The position numbers were made by a program, and so were the translations under genes. A DNA stretch of 64,000 nucleotides from Alteromonadaceae bacterium 2753L.S.0a.02. Lineage in GTDB: Bacteria > Pseudomonadota > Gammaproteobacteria > Pseudomonadales > Cellvibrionaceae. The notes beneath the pieces are model-generated. The model was not told the origin of the DNA and searched no databases. It saw only the letters and a program-made list of their open reading frames with translations. The stretch lies in assembly GCA_007827375.1 (NCBI GenBank), contig VISH01000002.1, positions 1,637,001-1,701,000 on the forward strand. The letters run 5' to 3'. Within the stretch, counting starts at the first letter, position 1; the number at the start of each line of letters is the position of its first letter. This document shows positions 42,800 to 51,698 of this stretch, one piece after another.

Positions 42800-43516
42800 A
42801 TGACTGATATTAACGCCATTAACAACAGCTTACTGAGCGACCTTTCCATTGCCACCAAAACCAAGGAAGAGACGAAGGACAACGAGCTGGGGCAGAGCGC
42901 TTTTTTAGAACTCATGATTACCCAACTTGAAAATCAAGACCCGCTGAGCCCGCAGGAAAATACCGAGTTTATCGCGCAATTGGCGCAGTTCAGCTCGGTG
43001 GAAAGTCTCGATAAGCTCAACAATAACTTCAGCAGTTTCACTAACAATTTTATGGCGAACCAGGCCTTGCAGGCATCCACCCTCGTGGGACGTTCGGTAA
43101 CCGTACCGACTGATCGAACGCGCTTGGAGCTAAACGATGTAGTCACTGCAAGTGTTGAGGTACCGCACAGTACCGATGACGTGCAGATGAATATTTATAG
43201 TGAGTCGGGTTCTCTGGTAGAGCAAATATCACTGGGCGCGCAGCCGGCGGGTGAATTGGTTGTTCGATGGGACGGCATGCATGCAGAAGTTAACGGTGAA
43301 TTGCTAGATTGGCAAAGTGGCCACGAAGATGGCTTGCCGCCTGGTTTATATCGCTTTGAAGTCACCACCGACATCGATGGTGAAAATACTGAACTGGATA
43401 CCGCGCTCAGCGCCAATGTGAATAGTGTCACCGTGGCTGCGAATGGCAGCCTGGTGTTGAATCTAGCGGGTATCGGTGCCGTCGATATCGCAGCGGTAAA
43501 ACAATTTAACGAATAA
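42800..43516 (+). CDS. flgD: Flagellar hook capping protein FlgD
   Basis: 238 aa. Caps the growing hook during FlgE assembly. N-terminal motif F-L-E-L-M-I-T-Q-L-E-N-Q-D-P-L and E-F-I-A-Q-L-A-Q-F-S-S-V-E are classic; the C-terminal part folds as tudor/FnIII-like beta domains. A strong AAGGAG lies upstream. Confidence 0.95.
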   Translation: MTDINAINNSLLSDLSIATKTKEETKDNELGQSAFLELMITQLENQDPLSPQENTEFIAQLAQFSSVESLDKLNNNFSSFTNNFMANQALQASTLVGRSVTVPTDRTRLELNDVVTASVEVPHSTDDVQMNIYSESGSLVEQISLGAQPAGELVVRWDGMHAEVNGELLDWQSGHEDGLPPGLYRFEVTTDIDGENTELDTALSANVNSVTVAANGSLVLNLAGIGAVDIAAVKQFNE

Positions 43517-43644
43517 GTTTTTAGTTAAAAAACCAAAAGAGGGCTGCTCGCTAGCTGTGACACTCTTGTAACGCGAGCCTGCCCGAATGCGCCGAAGTCT
43601 GAAATCAGATATTCGGCGACCCAAAGATGTAACAGGAGAAAGTT

Positions 43645-46086
43645 ATGCCTTTCAACACTGCATTAAGCGGTATTCGCGCCGCTTCCACTGATCTTACCGT
43701 CACTGGTAACAATATCGCTAATGCCTCCACAACGGGTTTTAAATCGTCACGGGCAGAATTTGGTGATGTGTACGCTACCTCCGTTCTGGGGGCTGGATCT
43801 AACGCTATCGGTAGCGGCGTACAGGTACAGGATGTTGCGCAGACTTTCTCACAGGGAAATATTACTTTCACTGAAAATGAACTTGATCTGGCCATTAACG
43901 GCAACGGGTTTTTTCAGTTGAGTGACAACGGAGAATTATTGTATACCCGTGCAGGAACCTTTGGTTTGGATGAAGCCGGCTTTATTACCAATAACCTTGG
44001 CGCACGTTTACAGGGCTTTCAGGCAGATTCTGCGGGAAATATTGGTGGAATTACTGGTGATATACAGATTCAAACCAGCAACCTAAGTCCGCGTCAAACA
44101 ACCTTGGTAGAATCTATTCTTAATCTTGATTCATCTGAACCGGTTCTGCAAACCACCGGGCGAGAATTTACCACCGAAGGTAACGCTGTGGGGGTGACTC
44201 AGGCAGGCTTGCAGGATGCCACAACGACCACGCTTACCGGAAATACCTTTACACTGCCGTTGGGAAATAATTTTTCGACCACGCCAATGGATTTTGATGT
44301 GCAACTTTCCGGCGCTGCCACGGGAAATAACGGCACGGTAAGCGTGAGTTTGGATATCGGTTCTGGTGTTCCGGCAACCGTAAACACGTTTAACGACTTG
44401 AGAACTTTGGCTGGCGTGATTAACGCACAAATTTTCTCTCCTACGCTACCGCAGACTGCAATTGATGTTGTCGCCAATGCGGTGGACTATGGTGGCGGTA
44501 ATTATGGGTTGGAAATAACCGCATTACGCGGTGGTGAAAACTCCCAAATTCAAATTAGCAACCAAACCGCCAATGTAGGTCAAATTGGTTTGAACCCGGC
44601 TCCCGCTTCGGTAGGGGGGATTGCTGCGGTGGATAACGGCTACCCGCAACAGAGCATAGATTTTATTGATCCAGACGGTGACGTGGTGACTTACACCAGT
44701 CTCCAGGGAGCCACTGCTGCACAAACCGCTTCAGAAATGAACGCGATACAAGGTGTTTCCGCAACCGCTGAAACGGAAGTAACGCTTTCCGGATTTAACA
44801 GCTCCGCTGGTAATTTAACCGTTACACTGAATAACGTGCAATTAAGTGGTGATTCACTGGGGGCATTAGAAACAGAGATTAACGGCCTGAGTAATTCCAC
44901 CCTGCCGGGTATTACCGCAACATTAGATCCGACCGGTACCTCTCTCGTATTAAATTCTGCGGTGGGTGATGATCTCCGTATAAGTATAAACAGCGTTGAT
45001 GGTGGAGATTCTTTAACGGTGTTGGGTGATCCTGATGCGCCAGCGCAAACCCTGCAGGTCGCTCCCGTTGCGGTAGGTAACTACGATGCTGCCAATAATT
45101 CAATTGTGGTGGGCGGTGCGATCGATATCACCCTCGACGAAGGTTATGTTATGGATAATGCAGTGCCCGATGCGATTGGCATATTCCAACCGTTTTCTAC
45201 TGACCCAAATGATCCGGAATTTACCGACGTTGTTATCAACGATTTCGATCCTACCGACCAGGCTACCTACAACAGTGCAACGTCCATGAGTATTTACGAC
45301 AGTTTGGGTGAATCACATGTGATGACCCAATTTTTCGTAAAACAGCGCTATGACCCGGATGACGCCATGACATCACCAAATCATTGGGTGATGTACGTGC
45401 AAATCGACGGGCGTGACGTTGGCGATCCTGATACTTCGCTACCACCTCCGGCAAACAGCGAACCAACACGTGCCAACTTCAATGTGTATTTCAATGAAGA
45501 TGGTTCGCTTAATGAACTGATCACCGATGATATGCTTATTTCGAATTGGGTTGTTATGGATGCAAATGGTAACCCTACCGGCGCGATGCAACCCCAGAAT
45601 GTTCTGGCAGGAGGCACCACGCTCATTCCCGAGCCTCCGACCTCATCGAACTTTGTTATCGACCTTGCTGGTACCACGCAGTTTGGTTCGGAATTTTCAG
45701 TGAATGATGTAGACCAAAACGGTTATGCAACCGGCCGCCTATCGGGGCTCGCTATCGATGAAAATGGAATTATCTTTGCGCGTTATACTAATGGGGAGTC
45801 GCAGGCTTTGGGTCAGATTGCACTCGCCGATTTTACTAACCAGCAAGGTTTACAACCCGTGGGTAATACCATGTGGGCCGAAAATTTTGAATCTGGACCA
45901 CCTAATGTGGGTACGCCACAGAGCGGCGCCTTAGGCGCGGTGCAATCCGGCGCCCTGGAAGAGTCTAATGTGGATCTATCTGAGCAGCTGGTAAACTTGA
46001 TCATCGCGCAGCGTAACTTCCAAGCCTCGGCAAAGACAATAGAAACTGCCGATCAGGTAACTCAGACAATTATCAATCTCAGGTAA
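43645..46086 (+). CDS. flgE: Flagellar hook protein FlgE, enlarged (813 aa)
   Basis: Hook subunit about twice the usual length (E. coli about 400 aa). N-terminal D0 (F-N-T-A-L-S-G-I-R-A, T-G-N-N-I-A-N-A-S-T-T-G-F-K) and C-terminal D0 (N-L-I-I-A-Q-R-N-F-Q-A-S-A-K) are normal, and the FlgE region with A-L-G-Q-I-A-L-A-D-F precedes it. The extra length is in the middle, about residues 193-507, and resembles an insert in FlgK (see findings). AACAGGAG precedes the ATG; the leader resembles that of fliC. Last gene of the first rod/hook operon. Confidence 0.95.
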   Translation: MPFNTALSGIRAASTDLTVTGNNIANASTTGFKSSRAEFGDVYATSVLGAGSNAIGSGVQVQDVAQTFSQGNITFTENELDLAINGNGFFQLSDNGELLYTRAGTFGLDEAGFITNNLGARLQGFQADSAGNIGGITGDIQIQTSNLSPRQTTLVESILNLDSSEPVLQTTGREFTTEGNAVGVTQAGLQDATTTTLTGNTFTLPLGNNFSTTPMDFDVQLSGAATGNNGTVSVSLDIGSGVPATVNTFNDLRTLAGVINAQIFSPTLPQTAIDVVANAVDYGGGNYGLEITALRGGENSQIQISNQTANVGQIGLNPAPASVGGIAAVDNGYPQQSIDFIDPDGDVVTYTSLQGATAAQTASEMNAIQGVSATAETEVTLSGFNSSAGNLTVTLNNVQLSGDSLGALETEINGLSNSTLPGITATLDPTGTSLVLNSAVGDDLRISINSVDGGDSLTVLGDPDAPAQTLQVAPVAVGNYDAANNSIVVGGAIDITLDEGYVMDNAVPDAIGIFQPFSTDPNDPEFTDVVINDFDPTDQATYNSATSMSIYDSLGESHVMTQFFVKQRYDPDDAMTSPNHWVMYVQIDGRDVGDPDTSLPPPANSEPTRANFNVYFNEDGSLNELITDDMLISNWVVMDANGNPTGAMQPQNVLAGGTTLIPEPPTSSNFVIDLAGTTQFGSEFSVNDVDQNGYATGRLSGLAIDENGIIFARYTNGESQALGQIALADFTNQQGLQPVGNTMWAENFESGPPNVGTPQSGALGAVQSGALEESNVDLSEQLVNLIIAQRNFQASAKTIETADQVTQTIINLR

Positions 46087-46125
46087 TGAATAGCGCCGGA
46101 TGCTGATGTGCTGACGCAAAAAGAA

Positions 46126-46159
46126 AACGCTTTAGCGTCCGACGTAAGGCGTTCTTTTC
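46126..46159. terminator. Bidirectional terminator between flgE and the convergent solute-binding gene
   Basis: Stem AACGCTTTA / TAAGGCGTT (9 bp, one G-T pair), 10-nt loop. It is followed by CTTTTC on the plus strand and by TTCTTTTTG on the minus strand. Confidence 0.65.
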
Positions 46160-47039
46160 ACAAGGTAGAAGGATCGAACCAAAGCGCTTTATCTTCCAGG
46201 GGTGTCTTTGGTGGCAGCAAGGGATTGCGTAATTTAATGACTTTTCGGCTTGCCAGATTGGCATTTTTCAAAACATTGGTTACCGTAGGATCGTTAAAGA
46301 AATATTCATCGAAACTACCATCCTCTATAGCGATTCGAAAACCGCGCTCAATTTTTTCTGCCAGCGCCGTATTATCTTTATTAACAAAGAAATAGAACGC
46401 ATTGGGATACGACATCATAATGTTTTTTTCTACGGTTAATTCTAGATCCGGATAGCGCGCCATTTCATACCAGGGTTCGTGAACTCCACGCGGAAAGGCA
46501 TCAAATCGATCGCCATCCAGCATATAAAAGAGACTCTCGTATTTGGTAACTTTCACAACGTCAATGCCATTGGCCTCCATGATATCGGTATCAGCCCACA
46601 GACGGCCCTGGCCAATGGAAAGTCGGGTGATATCCTGCAGGTTTTGAATGCCCTCAAAGCGGTTTTGTGTTCCGCGTTTTATCATAAAAATACGATAGCC
46701 GAACAAGCCTTTGTAGAGGGGAATCCGAATCGGGTGCAGTCGATCCTCAAAATCATTGGTGGTGGCTAACCACACCAAATCGAGTTTGTTGTCGATAAGC
46801 ATTTGGGTAATCCGGGCTTCTGTGGTACTCGGTGTTGATTCATCCCACTCGAAACGCTCAGGCAGTTTGCTTAATACGATTTTTAATACGCCTTTGGCAT
46901 AAGCGGCAACACCGTCTTCTCCGGCCACAATACGCATCGGCTCGGCCTTTGCGGGGGCATATGCGGTAGCGATGGCAAGCGCTAAAGCCGAGAGATTAAA
47001 ACGACCCTTTTGCAGTAATGATTTAAGATTTTTTTTCAT
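46158..47039 (-). CDS. Periplasmic solute-binding protein (SBP_bac_3-like) within the flagellar region
   Basis: 293 aa with a clear signal peptide (basic start, hydrophobic stretch, A-P-A-K-A cleavage near residue 32). The mature part resembles family 3 amino-acid-type binding proteins: M-R-I-V-A-G-E-D-G at the N-terminus, a hinge region and L-A-E-K-I-E-R-G-F-R-I-A-I-E-D-G-S-F near the C-terminus. No permease or ATPase gene is adjacent, so transport is not assured; such orphan proteins can act as sensors. It lies antisense between flgE and flgF. Ligand unknown. Confidence 0.8.
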   Translation of the reverse strand: MKKNLKSLLQKGRFNLSALALAIATAYAPAKAEPMRIVAGEDGVAAYAKGVLKIVLSKLPERFEWDESTPSTTEARITQMLIDNKLDLVWLATTNDFEDRLHPIRIPLYKGLFGYRIFMIKRGTQNRFEGIQNLQDITRLSIGQGRLWADTDIMEANGIDVVKVTKYESLFYMLDGDRFDAFPRGVHEPWYEMARYPDLELTVEKNIMMSYPNAFYFFVNKDNTALAEKIERGFRIAIEDGSFDEYFFNDPTVTNVLKNANLASRKVIKLRNPLLPPKTPLEDKALWFDPSTL

Positions 47040-47165
47040 ATTTCTCAGAGTGTTGCAAAGATTAAATAAATATAACTATAGCGCAGTTCAAGCAATATTT
47101 CGGAGCGTGTCATCGAGATAAATCAATAGTGCGCGTTCAGCGTCACGCCAAAGTGGCAGTAATAT

Positions 47166-47182
47166 TTGGCACTCTTATTGCT
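47166..47182 (+). promoter_or_regulatory. Sigma-54 promoter for the flgF operon
   Basis: TTGGCACTCTTATTGCT: -24 GG at 47168-47169 and -12 GC at 47180-47181, ten bases between. It lies about 80 nt upstream of flgF. Confidence 0.9.
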
Positions 47183-47262
47183 CAACCTCTATTAACTCAG
47201 TGAGGTGACAATTTATTAACACCTCTTGCCACTACGTCAAAAAAAACGAGCGTTGATGTCCT

Positions 47263-48012
47263 ATGGATAAAGCTTTGTATGTCGCAATGACCGGCGCGAA
47301 ACACAATATGCTGGCTCAAACGGTTCACGCCAATAATTTGGCCAATGTGAACACCACAGGCTTTAAATCAGATTTCGAGCAGGCGCGCAGTATGCCGGTG
47401 TATTACGGCGATGGGCAGCCCACCCGAGCCTATGCCTTGTCAGAAAGCCCTGCCACGGATTTTAGTCAGGGACCTTTGGTAGAAACCGGAAGGGATTTGG
47501 ATATCGCCATCGAAGGGGAGGGTTTTATCGCTGTACAGAGCCCTGATGGTACAGAGGCATATACGCGAGCTGGATCATTATTTATTGATTCTGTGGGGAT
47601 CTTACGTACCGGCAATGGCTTGCCGGTTATGGGCAATGGCGGGCCGATTGCAATCCCAGCTGCAGAAAAAGTGGAAATTGCTCGGGATGGTTCAATTACG
47701 ATTATGCCTTTAGGGCAAGGTGCCGACGCTCCCGTTCAGGCAGACCGAATTAAATTGGTTAATCCACCTTTAGACAGTATAAAACGCGGGACCGATGGTC
47801 TGATTCGGGCTTTTGATCAGCAAAATGAAGTGCCTGCAGATGCAGATGTGCGTGTTATTTCCGGTTTTGTTGAAGGCAGCAATGTTAATGCAGTTAACGA
47901 ACTCACGAGCGTTATGAGCCTTGCAAGGCAATATGAGATGCAAGTGAAAATTATGCAAACGGTAAAAGAAAATTCAGAAACCTCGGCACGGCTGTTGCAG
48001 CCTGGTGGTTAA
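47263..48012 (+). CDS. flgF: Flagellar proximal rod protein FlgF
   Basis: 249 aa. N-terminal A-M-T-G-A-K-H-N and the H-A-N-N-L-A-N-V-N-T-T-G-F-K-S motif, the D-I-A-I-E-G-E-G-F segment, and the C-terminal M-S-L-A-R-Q-Y-E-M-Q-V-K helix are typical of FlgF. Starts the second basal-body operon, downstream of a sigma-54 site. Confidence 0.95.
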   Translation: MDKALYVAMTGAKHNMLAQTVHANNLANVNTTGFKSDFEQARSMPVYYGDGQPTRAYALSESPATDFSQGPLVETGRDLDIAIEGEGFIAVQSPDGTEAYTRAGSLFIDSVGILRTGNGLPVMGNGGPIAIPAAEKVEIARDGSITIMPLGQGADAPVQADRIKLVNPPLDSIKRGTDGLIRAFDQQNEVPADADVRVISGFVEGSNVNAVNELTSVMSLARQYEMQVKIMQTVKENSETSARLLQPGG

Positions 48013-48047
48013 GGCATAGCGTTAGAAATTAAGTAAAGAGGTGGCAA

Positions 48048-48833
48048 ATGCACGCAGCACTATACGTTAGCAAAACAGGTCTGGCCGCGCAGGATACCAA
48101 GCTCACTACGGTGGCTAATAATCTGGCGAACGCATCTACAGTGGGTTTTAAGCGCGATAGAGCGGTTTTTGAAGACTTGCTATATCAAATTCAACGGCAA
48201 CCCGGTGCACAAAATACCGAAGAAACTCAATTGCCCTCCGGTCTGCAATTAGGTACCGGCGTGCGTGTTGTGGGAACCCAAAAACAATTTAGCTACGGCA
48301 GTTTACAGGTAACCAATCAACCCTTGGATATATCCATTGATGGTCGAGGATTTTTTCAAATTCTACAACCCGATGGCACCATTGGTTATACCCGAGCCGG
48401 ACAAATGCACTTGAGCTCGCAGGGAGAAATAGTCGATGCCAGCGGTTTACTCTTGCAACCCGCAATTGTAATCCCTGATAACGCCGACCGCCTCACTATT
48501 GGTACTGATGGCACTGTGAGCGCATTTGTGCCTGGAACCCCAGCGCCCCAGGTGCTCGGTAATATTCAAACAGTCGACTTTGTGAACCCTGCGGGCTTAC
48601 AGGCTATTGGTGGCAACTTGTTTTTAGAAACGGCGGCCAGTGGTAACCCCATTACCGGCACGCCGGGTGAAAATGGATTGGGTCAGATAAAACAAGGGAT
48701 GCTTGAAAATTCCAATGTAGATATTGTGGAAGAAATGGTGAATATGATTACCACCCAACGCGCTTATGAAATGAATTCCAAAATTGTTTCAACCGCAGAT
48801 CAGATGCTGCAATTTGTTACTCAGAATTTATAA
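48048..48833 (+). CDS. flgG: Flagellar distal rod protein FlgG
   Basis: 261 aa, exactly family length. N-terminal L-Y-V-S-K-T-G-L-A-A-Q-D and N-N-L-A-N-A-S-T-V-G-F-K-R, central D-I-S-I-D-G-R-G-F-F-Q and C-terminal M-V-N-M-I-T-T-Q-R-A-Y-E-M-N-S-K. AGAGGTGG upstream. Confidence 0.97.
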   Translation: MHAALYVSKTGLAAQDTKLTTVANNLANASTVGFKRDRAVFEDLLYQIQRQPGAQNTEETQLPSGLQLGTGVRVVGTQKQFSYGSLQVTNQPLDISIDGRGFFQILQPDGTIGYTRAGQMHLSSQGEIVDASGLLLQPAIVIPDNADRLTIGTDGTVSAFVPGTPAPQVLGNIQTVDFVNPAGLQAIGGNLFLETAASGNPITGTPGENGLGQIKQGMLENSNVDIVEEMVNMITTQRAYEMNSKIVSTADQMLQFVTQNL

Positions 48834-48853
48834 TTTTTAAGATCGGTTGAGTC

Positions 48854-49561
48854 ATGAATTTAATGGGTTATACAAAATCGTCGCAGCGCATACTGAGTAT
48901 TGTTACTCTGTTAACATTGGCTGGTTGCATTTCGCAACCCCCATTGCCAGACGACCCCTATTATGCGCCCGTTATGCAACCCCATGAAATTCCCGATACC
49001 GCACAAAATGGTTCTCTGTATGCCGAAAATACTGCATTAGGCTTATTCGGCGACCGCAAGGCAACGCGAGTTGGCGATATTATTAATGTGATTTTGCAAG
49101 AGCGCACCGCCTCGAAAAAGACTTCTAATGTGGAACTTAAAAAAGATCACGATATCGTCATGGGCGGCGCAGCCGGTGATCCAGTATTGTTTGGCACGGT
49201 GCCTGGCCTCGGTAATGTCGGCTTGGGCGTTGATTTAGCATCGGAACGCGATTTTAAAGGCGAGGCTGACGCCGATCAAAGCAATCAGCTAACTGGCAAT
49301 ATTTCTGTTACGGTGGTGGATGTTTACCCGAATGGTACTTTATTGGTGCGCGGTGAAAAATGGATAACCCTTAATCGTGGCGATGAATACATTCGCTTGA
49401 GTGGCTTGATACGGCCGGATGATGTTTCTCCGGAAAACACTGTAATTTCTACAAAAATAGCTAATGCTCGAATTGCATACTCCGGTACTGGTGAATTTTC
49501 TGATTCACAGAATATGGGTTGGTTGGGTAAATTCTTTAATAGTCCTCTGTGGCCATTCTAA
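48854..49561 (+). CDS. flgH: Flagellar L-ring protein FlgH (lipoprotein)
   Basis: 235 aa. Lipobox L-A-G-C with Cys25; the outer-membrane L ring forms from the mature protein. Typical segments are S-L-Y-A-E-N, D-R-K-A-T-R-V-G-D-I-I-N-V and N-G-T-L-L-V-R-G-E-K. The flgI ATG overlaps its stop by one base (TAATG). Confidence 0.96.
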   Translation: MNLMGYTKSSQRILSIVTLLTLAGCISQPPLPDDPYYAPVMQPHEIPDTAQNGSLYAENTALGLFGDRKATRVGDIINVILQERTASKKTSNVELKKDHDIVMGGAAGDPVLFGTVPGLGNVGLGVDLASERDFKGEADADQSNQLTGNISVTVVDVYPNGTLLVRGEKWITLNRGDEYIRLSGLIRPDDVSPENTVISTKIANARIAYSGTGEFSDSQNMGWLGKFFNSPLWPF

Positions 49562-50685
49562 TGCGCGTATTTTCTAGTTTACTTAAAAAATCGATTTGCT
49601 TGTTAATACTGACAACATGCAGTGTTACTCAACCGGGTTGGGCTGAGCGCATTAAAGATCTTACCTCGGTGGAAGGCGTGCGCATTAACCAGTTGGTGGG
49701 GTACGGTCTGGTTGTGGGGCTCGATGGTACAGGGGATCAAACTAACCAAACGCCATTTACTACGCAATCGTTTATGAGCATGTTGAAACAATTTGGTATT
49801 ACGGTACCAGAGGGTTCACGTTTCCAGCTTAAAAATGTTGCGGCTGTTGCTGTTCATGCCGAGTTACCACCGTTTAGTAAGCCAGGTCAAGCAATAGATA
49901 TCACGGTTTCATCCATCGCGAACGCAAAAAGTTTGCGTGGGGGAGTACTGTTGTTAACCCCACTTAAAGGTATTGATGGGCGTGTGTATGCTATAGCCCA
50001 GGGTAATCTTATTGTTGGCGGATTTGGTGCTGAAGGACGGGACGGTTCGAAAGTCACCGTTAATATTCCCAGTGTGGGTCGCATACCCGGCGGGGCCATG
50101 GTGGAGCGTGCTGTACCCACCACGTTCGGTGGTAACAACCGCATTGTATTGAATTTACATACGCCTGATTTCACAACGGCTAAACGGGTCGCCGATAGCA
50201 TTAATGATTTGGTCGGCCCAGACATTGCCATGCCGATGGATGCCGCTTCCATCGCAGTGCAGGCGCCTCAAAACCCCGCACAACGTGTTGACTATCTCGC
50301 ACTACTTGAAAATATTGATGTGACGCCGGGCGAATCGGCAGCGAAAATTATCATTAATTCCCGTACTGGAACCATTGTGGTTGGCGAGCATGTACGCGTT
50401 TCTCCTGTTGCGGTCACCCACGGCTCTTTAACTGTTACGGTTAAAGAAGATGTCACCATCAGTCAGCCGAATGCCTTTGGTGATGGTGATACTGTCGTGG
50501 TGCCCGATAGCTCGGTTGAGGTAACGGAAGAGAGCGGGCCGATGTTTGAGTTTAGTCCGGGTCCCACGCTAAATGATATTGTGCGTGCTGTGAATGAAGT
50601 GGGTGCTGCGCCGGGTGACTTGATGGCGATACTCGAAGCACTTAAGCAAGCTGGTGCATTGAAAGCGGAAATTGTGGTGATCTGA
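49561..50685 (+). CDS. flgI: Flagellar P-ring protein FlgI
   Basis: 374 aa with a signal peptide cleaved near residue 29 (A-W-A-type site before E-R-I-K-D). Family signatures R-I-K-D-L-T-S-V-E-G-V-R, Q-L-V-G-Y-G-L-V-V-G-L-D-G-T-G-D and the N-S-R-T-G-T-I-V-V-G-E region. Four codons of open frame upstream of 49561 lie inside flgH and are not used. Stop and flgJ start overlap (TGATG). Confidence 0.96.
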   Translation: MRVFSSLLKKSICLLILTTCSVTQPGWAERIKDLTSVEGVRINQLVGYGLVVGLDGTGDQTNQTPFTTQSFMSMLKQFGITVPEGSRFQLKNVAAVAVHAELPPFSKPGQAIDITVSSIANAKSLRGGVLLLTPLKGIDGRVYAIAQGNLIVGGFGAEGRDGSKVTVNIPSVGRIPGGAMVERAVPTTFGGNNRIVLNLHTPDFTTAKRVADSINDLVGPDIAMPMDAASIAVQAPQNPAQRVDYLALLENIDVTPGESAAKIIINSRTGTIVVGEHVRVSPVAVTHGSLTVTVKEDVTISQPNAFGDGDTVVVPDSSVEVTEESGPMFEFSPGPTLNDIVRAVNEVGAAPGDLMAILEALKQAGALKAEIVVI

Positions 50686-51695
50686 TGAACCCTCTGCCTT
50701 CAGCGAAACAGTACATGGACGGCGCTTTGTTAAGTGGTAAAGCCGATGTATTTACCGATCTTAACAGCTTGCAAAATATTAAAAATACCGAGGATAAAGA
50801 CGAAGCGATTCGTAAGGTAGCGCAACAGTTTGAGTCAATGTTTATTCATATGATGCTCAAAAGTATGCGCGATGCCAACGCCGTGTTTGAAGAGGGGAGT
50901 TTATTCTCGAGTAACGAAACAGAATTTTATCGCGATATGCACGATCAACAGTTGTCGTTGAGTTTGGCACACAGTACCAACAGTATCGGTATTGCCGATG
51001 CTATGTACCGCCAAATGACCAGCCAATTCGCTAATCAGCTTAACACTGAAGTAAAATCAGATGTCTCCGCCATTAAACGTGGTGATGTTGTAGCGCCTAA
51101 AATTCCGGTAACAAAACCAAAGCGACAAGAAAGTATCGGCGAAAAGGAATTTCAGGCAGCCACTGCAGTGCTAACGGTAAAAAGCGAAATTGCGGATTCG
51201 CCCGCAGAATTTGTAAAACAGATCATGCCTCATTTGAACAGAGCAGCGCAGCAATTAGGGGTTCCTGCCAGTTTTTTGGCGGCACAAGCGGCACTTGAAA
51301 CTGGTTGGGGGCGCGCTGTATTGGCAGATGATCAGGGGCACAGCAGTTTTAATATTTTCAATATTAAAGCTAATTCAGGTTGGCAGGGCGAGCGTGTAGA
51401 TGCTGTCACTCTGGAGTATGAACACGGCAGTCTGGTACAACAAAAAACCGCGTTTCGCAAATATGCCTCGTTGTCTGAAGCTGTTCAAGATTACACCCAA
51501 TTTGTACAAAATAACCCTCGCTATCAAAAAGCACTTCAGAATGCCAGCGACGGCGCGGCTTATATTCGCGAGCTCTCGCAAGCTGGCTATGCAACCGATC
51601 CCCAATATGCCGAAAAAATACTAAACACTCATAAGCGTGTTGCCACGGAGCTAGCGACTGCCGACGTTCCAAAACAGGGTGCTTTGTGGAGGTAA
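50685..51695 (+). CDS. flgJ: FlgJ, rod cap with peptidoglycan-hydrolysing glucosaminidase domain
   Basis: 336 aa, dual-domain form. The N-terminal rod-scaffold part has F-E-S-M-F-I-H-M-M-L-K-S-M-R (49-62). The C-terminal glucosaminidase (about 170-325) carries the catalytic Glu205 in A-Q-A-A-L-E-T-G-W-G and N-I-F-N-I-K. It opens the peptidoglycan for the rod. flgK starts 3 nt after its stop. Confidence 0.95.
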   Translation: MNPLPSAKQYMDGALLSGKADVFTDLNSLQNIKNTEDKDEAIRKVAQQFESMFIHMMLKSMRDANAVFEEGSLFSSNETEFYRDMHDQQLSLSLAHSTNSIGIADAMYRQMTSQFANQLNTEVKSDVSAIKRGDVVAPKIPVTKPKRQESIGEKEFQAATAVLTVKSEIADSPAEFVKQIMPHLNRAAQQLGVPASFLAAQAALETGWGRAVLADDQGHSSFNIFNIKANSGWQGERVDAVTLEYEHGSLVQQKTAFRKYASLSEAVQDYTQFVQNNPRYQKALQNASDGAAYIRELSQAGYATDPQYAEKILNTHKRVATELATADVPKQGALWR

Positions 51696-51698
51696 ATT

